From Ampelomyces quisqualis (taxonomy: Eukaryota > Ascomycota > Dothideomycetes > Pleosporales > Phaeosphaeriaceae), in the NCBI GenBank assembly GCA_018398575.1, contig JAGTXZ010000005.1, positions 992,001 through 1,056,000 of the forward strand: 64,000 nucleotides of DNA, read 5' to 3'. This document shows, piece by piece, positions 10,998 through 22,586 of this stretch. The stretch's first letter is position 1. Every line of letters starts with the position of its first letter. The notes beneath the pieces were generated by a model. That model saw only the letters and a program-made list of their open reading frames with translations. It ran no database searches and was not told the DNA's origin. The translations under genes were made by a program, and so were the position numbers.

Positions 10998-12011
10998 TTA
11001 GATCTCATCCTCTTCCTCATCAAAGTCATCCTCGGAACCCATGTCGTACAAGATGCGACCGCCTTCACCACCTTCACCCTTCTGGGCGTCAAAGTATGGT
11101 AGTACCACACCTTCGCGGGCCTGCTTCTGCTTCTCGGTGAGACCAAGGTTGAAAGTCGGTTCCATGTCCTCGGCGGCGGCATTGACCATGCCCAAGACTT
11201 CTTGGCTTGCGAATGCTGGGACTTGGTCGAGAAGAGTGACGAATTCTTGCTTCAGTGTACCGCAAGGCATGTTGCCAAGAGGAATGTTGTAATCGGATAG
11301 ACGCGCAAAGCGGAGGAAGTAAGTCTCGCTCTCTGGTCGACCAGACTTGCGGCGGAATTCAGCTTCGAGGACGATACCTTGGTGGTCGTTGGCGTCGAGA
11401 CACTGGACGATGCCCTCCGCACCCTGAAGGAGGCCATGGGTGGGCTCCGGAAGGCTACGCTCCTTCGCAGCTTTGGCGGCGAGAACGTGGGCAAAGGATT
11501 TGCACGTCACGACCGATGTAGCCATGTACTTGAGAAGATCGAGAGGTTGAGGGGCGTAAGACGTCTGCGCAGTCTGCGATGGGAGCATGTCTTGGTGATA
11601 GACGCCCACAAGAGTCGAGGCAAACTTGCCAGCGACGAGGTTGAACAGCGTGCTCATGTCGATGCCCTCGACTTCCAAGAGCTCATACAGTGAGTCGACG
11701 ATGACAAGGCTCTCTTTGGCGTCGCTCATCAACTTGCGGAGGTCTTGCAGAATCTGCTCGCCGCTGGACTCCGCATGAGCGGGGATGTTTCGAATCGCAG
11801 GATGAAATTGGGTAGATTCGAATGAGATGACCACAACGTTGATGTTACGAGAGAGACCGCGACGGACAAGCTCGTGGATGAGCGGCATACCGCGCTGGTT
11901 GAGATCATCGAGAACGAGCGTGAAAGGTGATGCGTTGGTGCGGATATTGAGGACGCGCGACATGAGATGGACTGAATGACGCTGGTATTGCGCCAACTGG
12001 AGGGGTGCCAT
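10998..12011 (-). CDS. ELP5: Elongator complex subunit Elp5
   Basis: From ATG 12011 (MAPLQLAQYQRHS) the single-exon product has 337 aa. Elp5 belongs to the RecA-like Elp4-Elp5-Elp6 ring of Elongator, needed for wobble-uridine modification of tRNAs. Matches include the N-terminal SRVLNIR..ASPFTLVLDDLNQ block, the RecA-like core (INVVVISFE, SLVIVDSLYELL) and the acidic tail ending in DDFDEEEDEI typical of Elp5. It lacks a Walker A motif, as expected. I chose 12011 because family alignment starts there, but the frame stays open 133 more codons upstream, with another ATG at 12263 (421-aa product); see findings. Confidence 0.88.
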   Translation of the reverse strand: MAPLQLAQYQRHSVHLMSRVLNIRTNASPFTLVLDDLNQRGMPLIHELVRRGLSRNINVVVISFESTQFHPAIRNIPAHAESSGEQILQDLRKLMSDAKESLVIVDSLYELLEVEGIDMSTLFNLVAGKFASTLVGVYHQDMLPSQTAQTSYAPQPLDLLKYMATSVVTCKSFAHVLAAKAAKERSLPEPTHGLLQGAEGIVQCLDANDHQGIVLEAEFRRKSGRPESETYFLRFARLSDYNIPLGNMPCGTLKQEFVTLLDQVPAFASQEVLGMVNAAAEDMEPTFNLGLTEKQKQAREGVVLPYFDAQKGEGGEGGRILYDMGSEDDFDEEEDEI

Positions 12012-12884
12012 GGTCCTACGTGTGCGGGCTTCGAGCTTGCGCTTGCGCTTGCGGATGCCTTCAGTGTTGAAGTTGTGCTTCTTGATCCAGCCGTTGCAAT
12101 CTGAAGCACGAACTGAGGTCTTCTTGTTTCCGCTAATGAACACACCTTGGCCGCCACCAATAAGTTGCTGATTGTGGATGTCGAGGATGTACTGAATGAG
12201 CTCTGGAGCCGTGACCGCTGTGCCCAAGTCGACATTAGTGAGGGCGTGGTTGTTGAGATGCATGATGCGGTGCTGTTGGTAGAGAGCTTGAGATTGAATC
12301 GTGCAAGAGAAGGTATTGTATGGTGTCTGGTAATTGCAAAGAGTAGGATCTGAAGCAGAAGCAGGGAGAGGAGGAGAAAGAGAATTTTGCTGTCGAGCAG
12401 GCGAAGGCACGATGAAAACCGGAGGCTGGGAACAGGGAGGGGGCTGGGATATGGCAGATAGTAAAACAAGTGGCTGTCAATTCGTCATACCTTTGGTGAA
12501 AGCGAAGTGAAAAGACGTTCTGCGGAGTATTTCAGCTAGCAATGGCGACAGGGTCGGTCAAACGTCTTCAAATTGGGCCAGGAAGTGATGTGCCACATTG
12601 TCAGATAATGGAGAGGTACATTTGAACATATTCCAAAGCTTCTGCTGTCGTATCGTGACTTTCTTGGCGTGGAGACTCGGTGGTAACTTTACCGGTGAAT
12701 GCTCGATCTCAGTTTTGGTGCGCACTAGTGCGATCTCGGCTAGCGCTGCCCCGGACTCGAGCAGTTGCGCAGCCGCCCCGCAACGCTCCGACACGCATAC
12801 AGGAAAACAGCCACCATCTGGGGTATATATGGCGTCTCAAGATTCGCGATTCACGATGCTGAGTTGCATACCGTTTGTTGCATC
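12012..12884. promoter_or_regulatory. Divergent promoter region ELP5 / SDR gene
   Basis: The two genes are transcribed away from each other. A TATATAT box at 12824-12830 sits about 55 bp upstream of the SDR start. The ELP5-proximal about 400 bp is an open extension of the ELP5 frame and may be leader or coding. Confidence 0.5.
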
Positions 12885-14204
12885 ATGACAAGCGTCGCAG
12901 CCTCGTCGTCGAAGCCGCCACGGCCGCGTTCCCCTCACTTTCCACCACACAACGCTCCACGAGTATGGTTCATCACAAGGGGTATCTCTCCTATCGCCAT
13001 TGAGTTAGCAAGACAGGTACTTGAGCATGGAGACTATGTGGTCACAGGTGTTATGGCAACTGAGTTTGAAAAAAGAGAAGGCCAAAGCGAAGACTTTCGA
13101 AATTTTCTGGAAGAAGTGAAGCAAACTGAAAGATGGCGCGAGCGTCTGAGAGTAGTGGGATTGGATGCAAGAGTTGTCGGTCAATGTCAAGCAGCCGTTG
13201 CGGAGGCTGTTGAAGCTTTTGGGCGAATTGATGTGCTTCTGTGTGCGGCTAGCGAAGGTAGACTCCCCTTAATTTGTATGAACCTGAATGTTGACAACAG
13301 TTTTAGCCATCATCGGGGCGGTGGAAGAGCTGGCTCAAAGCAATCGCACAATCAGTCTGGTGGACGAGATCTTCGAGATCAACTTCTTCGCTAATGTGAA
13401 CATCATCAAAGCAATTCTACCCGTAATGAGAGGAGGAAAGAATGGTCATATTATTGTTATCACTGGAATAAGTGAAGTGCCCACCTCGCAATGCAAGCTG
13501 CAGTGCTGATGTAGCATAGCTGGTCATCTCGGTACCCCTGGTCTTGGAATGTACTGCTCGTCACAATGGGCCATAGAGGGCTACTGTGATGTAAGCACCT
13601 TGAGACAGCCGTATTTCGTACCACTACTAATATCTTACAGAGCCTTGCATACGAGATCGCCCCGTTCAACGTCAAGATGTCCATTGTACAAGCGAACATG
13701 GAGGTCAACGTGCTCACCAACCGCATCACCTCCGTACCACCAATGGCAGAATACCTACAAGAAGAAAATCCGGCACCACTAGCCCGCGAGATCTTTTCCG
13801 GTCTCTTGGACAAGCTCGAACGTATCGAGAATCCGCGGCCTGGGTTTGACCGCAAGTCCCCGGACAGCGAATCTGCCACAAGTCCGGAAGCTCTCATGAG
13901 TGAACCGACTATGGGAGACTTGCTGAGCGCGGACCAGGTCACTTCGCTGTATGCACCGCTGCCATCGGGCCTCAAGAGCTCATTAATCGCCGAGACTGTG
14001 CATGCCTTGACGGCGATCGGTGGCCATGACAATCCACCAGCACGGCATATTGTTGGGACTGAAGGCGTTACGGCTGTCAAGGAGAAGTTGAAGACAACGA
14101 GTGAAGAGCTGGAGGACTTTATTGAGGTCAGTAACGCCGTAGATATTGCGAAGGTGGAGCATGATCCTTTGGGCTCCCTGGGGTACGATCAAGGCTTTAT
14201 GTGA
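12885..14204 (+). CDS. Short-chain dehydrogenase/reductase-like protein, degenerate active site
   Basis: Exons 12885..13257, 13301..13471, 13520..13590 and 13641..14204 give 392 aa. The N-terminal about 250 residues follow the SDR Rossmann plan (VWFITRGISPIAIELARQVLEHGDYVV; FGRIDVLLCAASE; INFFANVNIIKAILPVM; GHIIVITG). The cofactor loop reads TRGISPIA instead of TGxxxGIG, and the catalytic Tyr-xxx-Lys reads Tyr193-C-S-S-Gln197, so the lysine is missing; the usual catalytic Ser is also not obvious. The C-terminal about 140 residues are an extension without a recognised domain. It may bind a dinucleotide without catalysis or have lost activity. Product and partners unknown. Confidence 0.82.
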
Positions 14205-14425
14205 AGTGGTCGACATTAGATAGAGCAGAGGTGGTTTGAGCACGACGCGGGGTATTCATTACTGATTCAAGATCAAGGCCATGGCCTCACAATACAGACC
14301 CCCACGATGCCGGCTGTCAAATGATAATCTTCTAGTCAATCCGTACCCTAACCATCGTTGTGCTCGATTATCAGAGAACAATCCGACTCCCGCAATCGAC
14401 ACGCTCACAGTAACATCTTCTCCGT

Positions 14426-15388
14426 TCAGTCCAACCAGTCCCGCGTACGCAGACACCTATCCAACCTAGACGCCATGTTAGGTGTTGTACGACTGACATG
14501 CACTTGTGAAGATAACATACCCCACGCATCAGGTTCGCAGATTATGCGATATGTAAGCTCCGCATCCAGTTCTGCCGTTGATAGACCAGCGATCCATCGT
14601 GCCTGTCTTATTTCGACCAAGTATCTGTTCTCGGATGTGATGTGTTGGTGACCTCGTTGGTACTGGAGACCATTGTGGCAATCTTGTGCATAGCGCCTGG
14701 CGTATGTGACATCGTCACCGTCCCTGATAGCAGAAGCGAGAACAGAGCCACCGTCAAGCGAGCGGGTACCGATGAGGTCGTCATAGGCATCGTTATACCG
14801 GATCAGTGGGTCAGCATCGGCGGGTCTGAGATTGATTTGATGTCCGGAACGTTGCAAAGCTGCGCTGTGTGCGGCTCTTTCGCGGGCAATCATGTTTTGC
14901 CTGATCGCTGCTTCACTAAGCGGACGAGGCTGCGGTCCATATTCGGGAGGCGGTACGGTGCATGGCTGGACGTGCTGAAGTTGAACATTACGAGCTGCCT
15001 GTTGCAACACCGCAAGTTGATCCAGCGAGCGACATAGCGATCTTTGCTGGGTGACAGAGAGTTCAGGCCGATCAAGTGCATTACGTACTCGATGGATTAT
15101 GCGATCGACGGATGTACTTCGCGCGTCTGACGCACTCTGATTGAGACACGTGGTCGCATGGAATGGAATTCTGGAACAACTCGGCGTTGTTGCAAGCACC
15201 GTCGGGCCGCGAATCCTGACTTGACTTTGAGGCACACGATCGCCAGATGCAAGTGTCCCACATGCGGCATCTGTAGAATTAACGACCCTGACGTCCGATT
15301 CTTCCGAGATGTTTTGGCCGCCGTCGTCGGATCCATAGCCACTGTCCTCGGCAACGCCGACTTCGTACTCAAAACTTCGGGAGTCCAT
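14426..15388 (-). CDS. Hypothetical protein, 320 aa, soluble
   Basis: Uninterrupted frame from ATG 15388. I recognise no family. Residues 1-90 are acidic/Ser-rich and probably disordered; about 90-190 is Arg/Gln/Leu-rich with helical periodicity; the C-terminal third has a compact-looking block (SENRYLVEIRQARWIAGLSTAELDAEL...) with conserved-style Trp and Tyr. No signal peptide or membrane span. Convergent with the SDR gene, 221 bp apart. It could be lineage-specific; confidence rests on length and codon-like composition only. Confidence 0.6.
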   Translation of the reverse strand: MDSRSFEYEVGVAEDSGYGSDDGGQNISEESDVRVVNSTDAACGTLASGDRVPQSQVRIRGPTVLATTPSCSRIPFHATTCLNQSASDARSTSVDRIIHRVRNALDRPELSVTQQRSLCRSLDQLAVLQQAARNVQLQHVQPCTVPPPEYGPQPRPLSEAAIRQNMIARERAAHSAALQRSGHQINLRPADADPLIRYNDAYDDLIGTRSLDGGSVLASAIRDGDDVTYARRYAQDCHNGLQYQRGHQHITSENRYLVEIRQARWIAGLSTAELDAELTYRIICEPDAWGMLSSQVHVSRTTPNMASRLDRCLRTRDWLD

Positions 15389-15914
15389 TGTTTACCTTGG
15401 TAGGAAAGAATGTGGGATAAAGTGATCGTGATGTAACAGACGAGACTAATGTGCTGAAATGTTGATGTCTAGTATGAGAAGGGAGTGTAACGTTAGGAGA
15501 TCGAGTGTGAACAGCTCGGGCTGAGAAACATTTTGCGATCGTCACTCCTTTCATTAGATTACTATCGCGTGACAACTGTGACTAAACACTGAATGTGCCT
15601 TCTGTCAGTGACATCAGCCAGGAACTCCCCAGCACCAAAGAAAGTTGTTGTTATTGGGTGTAGGATGCGCATCATGGACTTTCAGCGCCGCAAAAGAAGT
15701 CGTCGCTGTGATTTTCCATCAGCAGTCCTCTTTTATAAGCAGAAGGTGAGATTTTTATAGCCAGAGAACAGAGTGAACGTGTACACAGAGCTTCCCGTGC
15801 TCAGAGAAAGCCATTCTCAAAAAGGTTAGCGCAGCGCGTGACGTACTACGAATGAAGTCCAATCCATTTCAAGAAGCAGGTCATCCTTTTACGCCGCGCA
15901 AGTGATCCAGGAGA
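15389..15914. other. Intergenic, promoter of the 320-aa protein
   Basis: Nothing beyond promoter of the minus-strand gene and the 3' end of the CorA-like gene. Confidence 0.4.
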
Positions 15915-17674
15915 CTACACCTTACCATCGGCTGATACCTCACGCGTCGTGACACTGTGCAGCGCTTTTTCATCGATATTTGACCCCAGTAGAGTTTGTC
16001 GGACCGTTTTCCATCCCATCTTGCGTTGGGCTTCTCGTGGAATCTCATCGATTAATCGCCCCTTCGCGTCAGCGTACCACACCCGCCATACCACAATCAC
16101 CACGATCGTCAATGGCGCTGCGATGAGCCATAGAAGCCAGAAGTCTCTCGAGACCATGATGCGATGACCGGGCTCATCCTCGACCTTGATAAACTCCGTA
16201 CCGAAGACACTGGCCACTGTGCTAAGCGGCATGAATATGAGTGTCATTACCGCTATCGTTTTCAGGCTTTGACTCTCGCTTTGCATAAGACGACTGTCAC
16301 CTTGTGTGACGATATTGAATGAAAGCTGTATGATGTTGCCAAGCCGACGGTCGAGGCTTTCAAGTCGGCGCTGCGTTGACTGAAACAAAGTCTTCTGGTA
16401 CTTCAACGCCTGCCTTGTCGCTTCCTGTGCTGGACTCGGGGGTTCTGTACATGTTTCTTTGTGATGATCTCGCAGGTCGTCAACAGTAGCAAGAGCAGAT
16501 TCACAGTTCTCGCGGAGGAAGATATTATGTTTGGCGAGGTTGTGGAGTCCCTGGAAATCAAGATGCTTCTTTGTTACTCTGCCCGGATTTTTGGCCATTT
16601 CCAGCGTTCGCTGGCCTTTGTCAGCAAAATCCTACTTGCAAGGGGTACGGCAGCTGTACTCACCGCTTCAACCTTCCCAAATACGTCCGCGATCGCCCAA
16701 CCCGTCTGGTCCATGAGCTTGTACATATCGCCAAGTACAACTTCCAGGAGGACATAGGGATCCGAGAGGATGTCTTTACAGGAAGCTGCATTCATGAGCT
16801 TCTGGAACCGATTGCGAAGCGTCACCGGTGCTCCGAAGCAGAACATATCGACCTGTGGTTCCAAGCAATTGGGAATCACTGTGCTTTTACTGCTAGAGGC
16901 CGCTATGCAACTGGTCAGAGGCGGCCGTCCGGCTACTTTCCGGATCCTGAGCACGAAGCCCGACTTCACCCACGTGAAGTTGGCTTGGCTTTGGCCCTTT
17001 GGTACAGCGCGGGGACCCTCTGTGCGGCTGATAGCGGTCTGGAGTACTTGAGGAACAATCTGACCCTCAGATATGTCCACGGTCTTCACAAGGAGATGGA
17101 AGAAGACGATGGTCGAACCCTCATTTCTCTGCACAGAGAATGACTGTGATACATTTTGTAGGCTCTCGGCTATGAAGGCACTTGGAATCTTGTGTCTGTC
17201 GAACAGCTCACACATGCCAGCTACAGTGGCCAGTGAAGGCACATCACGTGGGGCAAATCTACGTTCCGTATCAGCACACGTCTTGTCCACAATCGGAGTA
17301 TCTGTTGAAGCGGTCCGGTAATTTATCGACATCTCTGATTGCTAAGGCCACTTTCCAGTGTCTCAATTCTTCCTCTTCGAAGCAAAGGTCATTGCATAAA
17401 CAGGGAAACCATCTCATTGACGTGAGAACAGGCGAATTTGTAGGGAAGTAACGTACATAACCCGAACCAATGCTCGGTTCTGGGACTCCAAGTCTGTTAT
17501 CGACTTCAGTCCCGAGCGTTCCGATCCAGTTGGCCCGTCTTCCATCCATTCGAAGAGATGCAAAGGCAGAGTATTGTTGGAGCTCCTGCGGACCCCTGCA
17601 GCACTGTCCTGGGCACACAATCTGAAGGAATCGAGAGGTTCGCGATCGGCAATCGAATTTCTAAATGTTGACAT
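15915..17674 (-). CDS. CorA-like membrane protein (fungal, GMN motif absent)
   Basis: Minus-strand exons 17674..17462 (approximate end), 17341..16664 and 16610..15915 give about 528 aa. The C-terminal exon has the CorA layout: a long helical stalk (about 300-410, NPGRVTKKHLDFQGLHNLAKHN.. then RRLESLDRRLGN), TM1 (TIAVMTLIFMPLSTVASVFG), a short loop, and TM2 (FWLLWLIAAPLTIVVIVVWRVWY). CorA transporters end TM1 with Gly-Met-Asn, the ion-selecting loop; here the same place reads GTEF (434-437). Intron 2 (16611..16663) is well supported: GTGAGT donor, GCTGAC branch, phase 0. The first intron's donor is uncertain among 17461, 17452 and nearby sites, and an upstream exon is possible. Magnesium transport should not be assumed. 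Confidence 0.72.
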
Positions 17675-18911
17675 CCTGGCGCCGAGGTGGTCTAGATATT
17701 GTGAGTGCCACTTGGAGAGATGTCCATGAATGTAAGCGCAAGTTGACACAATCAGAACTGGATATGATATGAGATTTACCAATCTGAATCACTCTCGTGT
17801 GTATTATCGGCGAATAACTGTTTACCTCAGCCTTGCCAGGCACTGAGGTGGGCAGGCATTCTATCACTCGCTTGTGCTACGTAGGGCTTACAACCAGACG
17901 TAGCTCCGAAGCAAAGCGTGTAACAAATGTGATATTGGAAAGCGCCACGAAACTCGACACCCTTGATGGTATGCACCGTGTCTAGCCCTCAAAATTTCAT
18001 TACGGCTGACCAGCTGAAGGACGCAATATAAGCCGACCTATCACACGCGACCCAAGATATCAGGCGCTACACAAGATAGGTTTCGTGGCGCAAATTCCAG
18101 CCCCCACATTTGAGAGGCGTGGTTGATACTGGCTGTCAATGCGAGAATGCGAGAGTCCGGCAACGCCGTCTATCGCGGAACACGAAAGGTGATACCTATA
18201 CAGAAAAAGGATTCATTGTTTCGGCATAATGTGAGTGTAGTCACACCAGGTATCAGTGAGCCCGTAGGCTTTGACCGAGTGCTTGGATCGTCCCAAGACC
18301 AATAATCCTTCAGATCTGGTGAACTATATAATGTGACCAGCGTTGCGGGATCCAGACTCAACGCCCGCAGACCTGGATAGATCAAAAGCGCTCGGTACGA
18401 GTGTGCTTGCTGCCACTCGGAACTTGCTATCGAATCTCGATGCAGCAACCTGGAGAAAGCCAGGGTAAGCGAGATGGGACCACTCCGTCGGTGCAGGACT
18501 AACCCCTGAGGTTATTTTTGGTCACAGTTCAGGTTCGGCGAGCGACGAGCGTAGTCTGTGTAATTGACCTGCGCATTCCGGTGATGAATGAAGCCACGTT
18601 ATTGACGCCTAGCAAATTTCTCGCCAGAGATGATTCGGAAAACCAGATCTGGCTAATCACCTTGTGTGCGTAGAACACTCTTGATCATGGCGCCTGCGGA
18701 CTTCACCAATGAGCATTTTCTTAGATCCATGCTCGCGCTGTGGACGGCATCATGCATGCATGGCCTGAGATGCAGAACCCTACTGTGGCTGGCAGACATA
18801 AACCTCCAAGCCAACCCACATCTCGAACATATTAAGATGAGACATTCCCAAGAACTCAGTTCTCAATCCCAAGCGTCAAACCCGCTAACTGACGGATTTT
18901 GATCTACTTGA
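17675..18911. other. Divergent intergenic region, CorA-like / HET-like
   Basis: About 1.2 kb. Only short open frames (longest about 70-90 codons) without family resemblance. It should contain the two divergent promoters. No repeat noticed. Confidence 0.4.
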
Positions 18912-21900
18912 ATGGTACGCAAAGCCACTCGACTGAGCTCCTATCCGTTGCTGACTTTTTAGGCATATAATTCACACACTGCAGGCAGACACGGCGGAGG
19001 TTACGACCCAAGTACCAGCTCATTCGTGCAGACTCAAGACTACCAGCAGCCTGCTTCAGATCCGGCACCGCACGGAGGCAGATTTGATCCCAACTCTCCC
19101 TTCAATCCTCCTTTGAACATTCAGCCAGCTGCAGTAGCTCCGCCCGCCTTCAGACCACAGAATACATTCTCCATCCAGGTGAGTAACATCAAGTATATGG
19201 AGAGAGTCATCCTGACGCCCCTGTAAAGGCAACGGCCGCATCAAATTATCGGCAACCATATCCTCCGACGCAGCCACAGTTACAACTACAGCAAAACAAC
19301 CAGCCAGGAATTGTTTCCCAGCTGTGTGCTTGCTTCAGGTAAAGCGAAGCTTCAAGATGGCCCCAAACGGCGCCCAGTCCTCGGCATATGAGATCACACC
19401 TGACGGTACAGCCACGCACAATGGTGAAGTGCCCGAGAAGGCCCAGATACTTCCAGGACGCTCTGTTATTCCGGTAAGCTGCTCCCATAAAATTTTCAAA
19501 CTCAATGACCTTTGTGCTGACGAGCTACATAGCGAGATGGACCAACGTAAGTAGAACCTCCTGCCTCGCGCAAAGTATGTTGTGATTGAGCTATCATTTC
19601 AATCTCCTTTTTGCTAATGGCACATGAAACTACAGGATCTTGAAAGGGTATATGCATTTGTTCGACGCATATACTATCTTCAAATGGCAAATACCAAACT
19701 TCTATCGCAAGCCTGGCCTAGGCTACCAGAAGCTCGCTCAGCATCGTCATCGAGACATATTCGACAGAGTTTGGACAGGAGATTACGATGATCGATATAT
19801 CTCAGCCTGGGACGGTCGCGTGTCCAAGCTTGTTGTGCAAGCGGTCGACGAGATTTACGACAACAACGTGACATCGACTCACAGGCGCACTTTCATCCGC
19901 AACATATCACCTCTCTTCATGAGATTGGCTAATTGGCCGTTTAATCATATTGATTATACCAGGACGGGAAATCCCACCAGTGAAGGTTAGTCACAATGTT
20001 CTATGCTCGTTGTTACCGGTGCTAATGCCCATCAGATTACCCTCTGCTCTGCCTGAAGTGGTTCATCGCGTCGTGTCTCATCACTCTGGTGGTAAGTCGA
20101 CAAAATCTGTACTTGATTGTGATAAACTTACGGCACCTAGATCTCTAGCCCGACTGGTGTTGCTGAGGGTACCGCTAGAAATGGTGGAATGTATGATCTG
20201 GTCCCCTATGTCTACCATGGCTACCCGAAAGTTGCGCGTAACGTGCGCGAAATGGATGGGACTTGCGGCTACGCCGTGAGTGAGACCCATCCTATCGCCG
20301 AGCGTGTCTTACGCCCGCGATATCTCTGCTTCTTGCGGGAGCACGGAGAACCAGCCATGATCATGAACGTCGAGGAATGGTTAGCAAGACCCATTATTCC
20401 GCGAAGTGAAAACGCATCTTGTTCTAACGTGCTTCGGTAGGATCACACAGTACAAGCGCGAGCGCGATCTGTCTTACGTCTTTGTGGCGTACACTGCAGA
20501 GCAATTTCAGAGCACTGAAGATCTCATGGCACTTCATCAGATTGCTGATGCTGCGGCCCGAAATGCAGGTGCCACTGCGTATTGGGTCGGCTGCTCGTGC
20601 ATGCCTGATCCCTCAGAATTGACTCAAGATGTATACAGGATTTGTGACATTATCCGAGTGAGTTAGCCTCAGCAACCTTTTGAATGCGACCCCCACTGAC
20701 TTGGTCTATAGGGTGCTCAATCTTTGATCATCGCAGTAAGCCGACCACCCAACGACATGCAGGCAATCAGTACAACAGATCTTATGCTACAGCAGTACGT
20801 TGTTCCAACGATTCAACTGCTCCCAGACGTACACTGACATGGTTCCAATGAATAGATGGGGCCAACGTATCTGGACCTTTCCTGAGGTCTTACTTGCGCC
20901 TGCTGGGAAGGACATCAAGGTCTACACCAGGGGGAGTGATCTTATACAGCCCATCATTGTTGCGAAGAACCAGTTCGCTGCAAAAGTCTGGAAAAATGAT
21001 GCACACATCGCTCGTCAGGTGTGCCACCACTTCTGCCAACAGCCAAGGACTTCTCGCTAACAGTAGCAGCTGATCGACCACTATGAGGGTAACCTCATCT
21101 TGAGCCAGCTCGAGCTTGTCACTCTCGCCTTGGAGTGTCTGCACAAGCGACAGACTACGCAGTATCTTCCCGGAGATCATAGTTACGCGCTGATGGGCCT
21201 GCTGCGAGTGAGTACTCCAACACAGCTCCGGGTTCAAGTTTCTCTCGGTCTGAGTCGTTGTCTTTGGTGTCGCTCGAATGTCGTGTAGCTGTTTCCAGAT
21301 GTGCTAACATTTTCCCCAGGTTAGGCCTCAGATCGATCCAACTGATTCTGCCTTCCAAGCCTTTGCTCGGTATGTACAATATGTCTCATCTGCGTAGCAT
21401 GCGCCAATTACTTCACAGACTCTCCCTGGCGAACGGCAGTGACCAGCTGCTCGAGCGTCTGATTTGCGTCAACCCAAAGAACCCTAACCAGCCATGGCAC
21501 TGCATGGACGATGCCTTCGAGAGTAAGTTGTGGGACATATTGCCCCTCGACGTCGGCATCGCAAGTATCGCTGAAGATGACAGCATCATTCTTGATGGCT
21601 GTCGCGCCGCCAACGTCCGATGGAAATCCTTCGCCCCAGTAGCTTATACCCGACGCGACTCTTGGAGGCGTATGATAGCCCGAACGATGCTTCGGCTAGG
21701 TGGCGTTGTCTTCCTGGTTGCCATTGTTCTTCTATTGTTTCCTTTCACTATGATTGTTGGGGTCGTACTGCTCATATACAGCATCATACTCATGGCCCTA
21801 TCCCCGTGGTTGCTTCGTTTGATCTATCTCGGGAAGCTCTGGGAACAGCAGTGTTGGTTCTTTGGTAGGTGTAACCCTCGCGCTATTCATGGAGGTTGTT

Positions 21901-22586
21901 GCTGACAACTATACCAACGATTAGGTTTCGAAGGGTATGCTCAAAGGCTCTTAGACATCCTTTCTTTCTATATTTGAAACCTGTACTAATTGACCACCCA
22001 GGTACATGGACATTGACACTATCGAACGCCAGATTTTTGGTGGACGAATGGGCAGAATGAAATGGACACCTGCCGCTTCACCTTTGTCCAGACATCATCG
22101 GAACGAACATGGCGAGTGCATTGGAGATGATCCGACGTCAGATCCTATAGTTGCAGACATGGTCCAGAGAGCTAAGACTGCGGGACCTGGCGAACAGCGC
22201 ATATTCACGCTTGTGGATACTGGTAGGTATTCCCTTTCTTCCACGCCTTTTTTTATATTGACAATCGCTAGGAAATATGACCGCGACGCTGTTTCAAGCG
22301 GAGCGTCCACCCGTGTGCTTCTTGATGGGTACGTAGGGACACAAATGACTTATGACATATACTAACTTCTAAAGCTGGCGCCGAGGGCGGTATGCGGCGC
22401 ATAATCGGCTGCTCATACGACTGGTCGACCGCAACTTTCTACCGAGAGACGGTGCTGCGCATCGAGACCAAATTTGAAGACTCCATGAAGCGCATCAGCC
22501 GGGTCAAGATTGGCTTCAAGAGGAGGCAGCACCCATTTGACGTGATAGATCAGGTTGGTGAGGCGTATGGTCAGCAGGTGGAGTAG
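18912..22586 (+). CDS. HET-like membrane protein with micro-exons
   Basis: Seventeen exons (18912..18914, 18963..19178, 19339..19473, 19533..19546, 19636..19985, 20036..20091, 20141..20379, 20441..20657, 20712..20794, 20856..21018, 21070..21207, 21320..21369, 21419..21864, 21925..21934, 22002..22222, 22272..22328, 22375..22586) total 2610 nt, 869 aa. The N-terminus is Pro/Gln/Asn-rich. The centre resembles the HET domain of vegetative-incompatibility proteins: RYLCFLREHG, a DLMALHQIADAA..GATAYWVGCSC block, DVYRICDIIRGAQSLIIAV, then WGQRIWTFPEVLL and GDHSYALMGLL. Hydrophobic spans lie at about 240-258 and 647-685. Exon 1 is just the ATG; exons of 14 and 10 nt occur. The joint between exons 2 and 3 is uncertain (160-nt intron chosen). 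Role in allorecognition is inferred from the domain only. Confidence 0.75.

Noticed and set aside
12147..12353. Plus-strand 68-codon frame opposite the ELP5 extension
   Set aside because: Short, no start context, and it shadows the open minus-strand frame.
18123..18902. Short plus-strand frames before the HET-like gene
   Set aside because: None exceeds about 80 codons from an ATG, and none joins to the downstream exons in frame.
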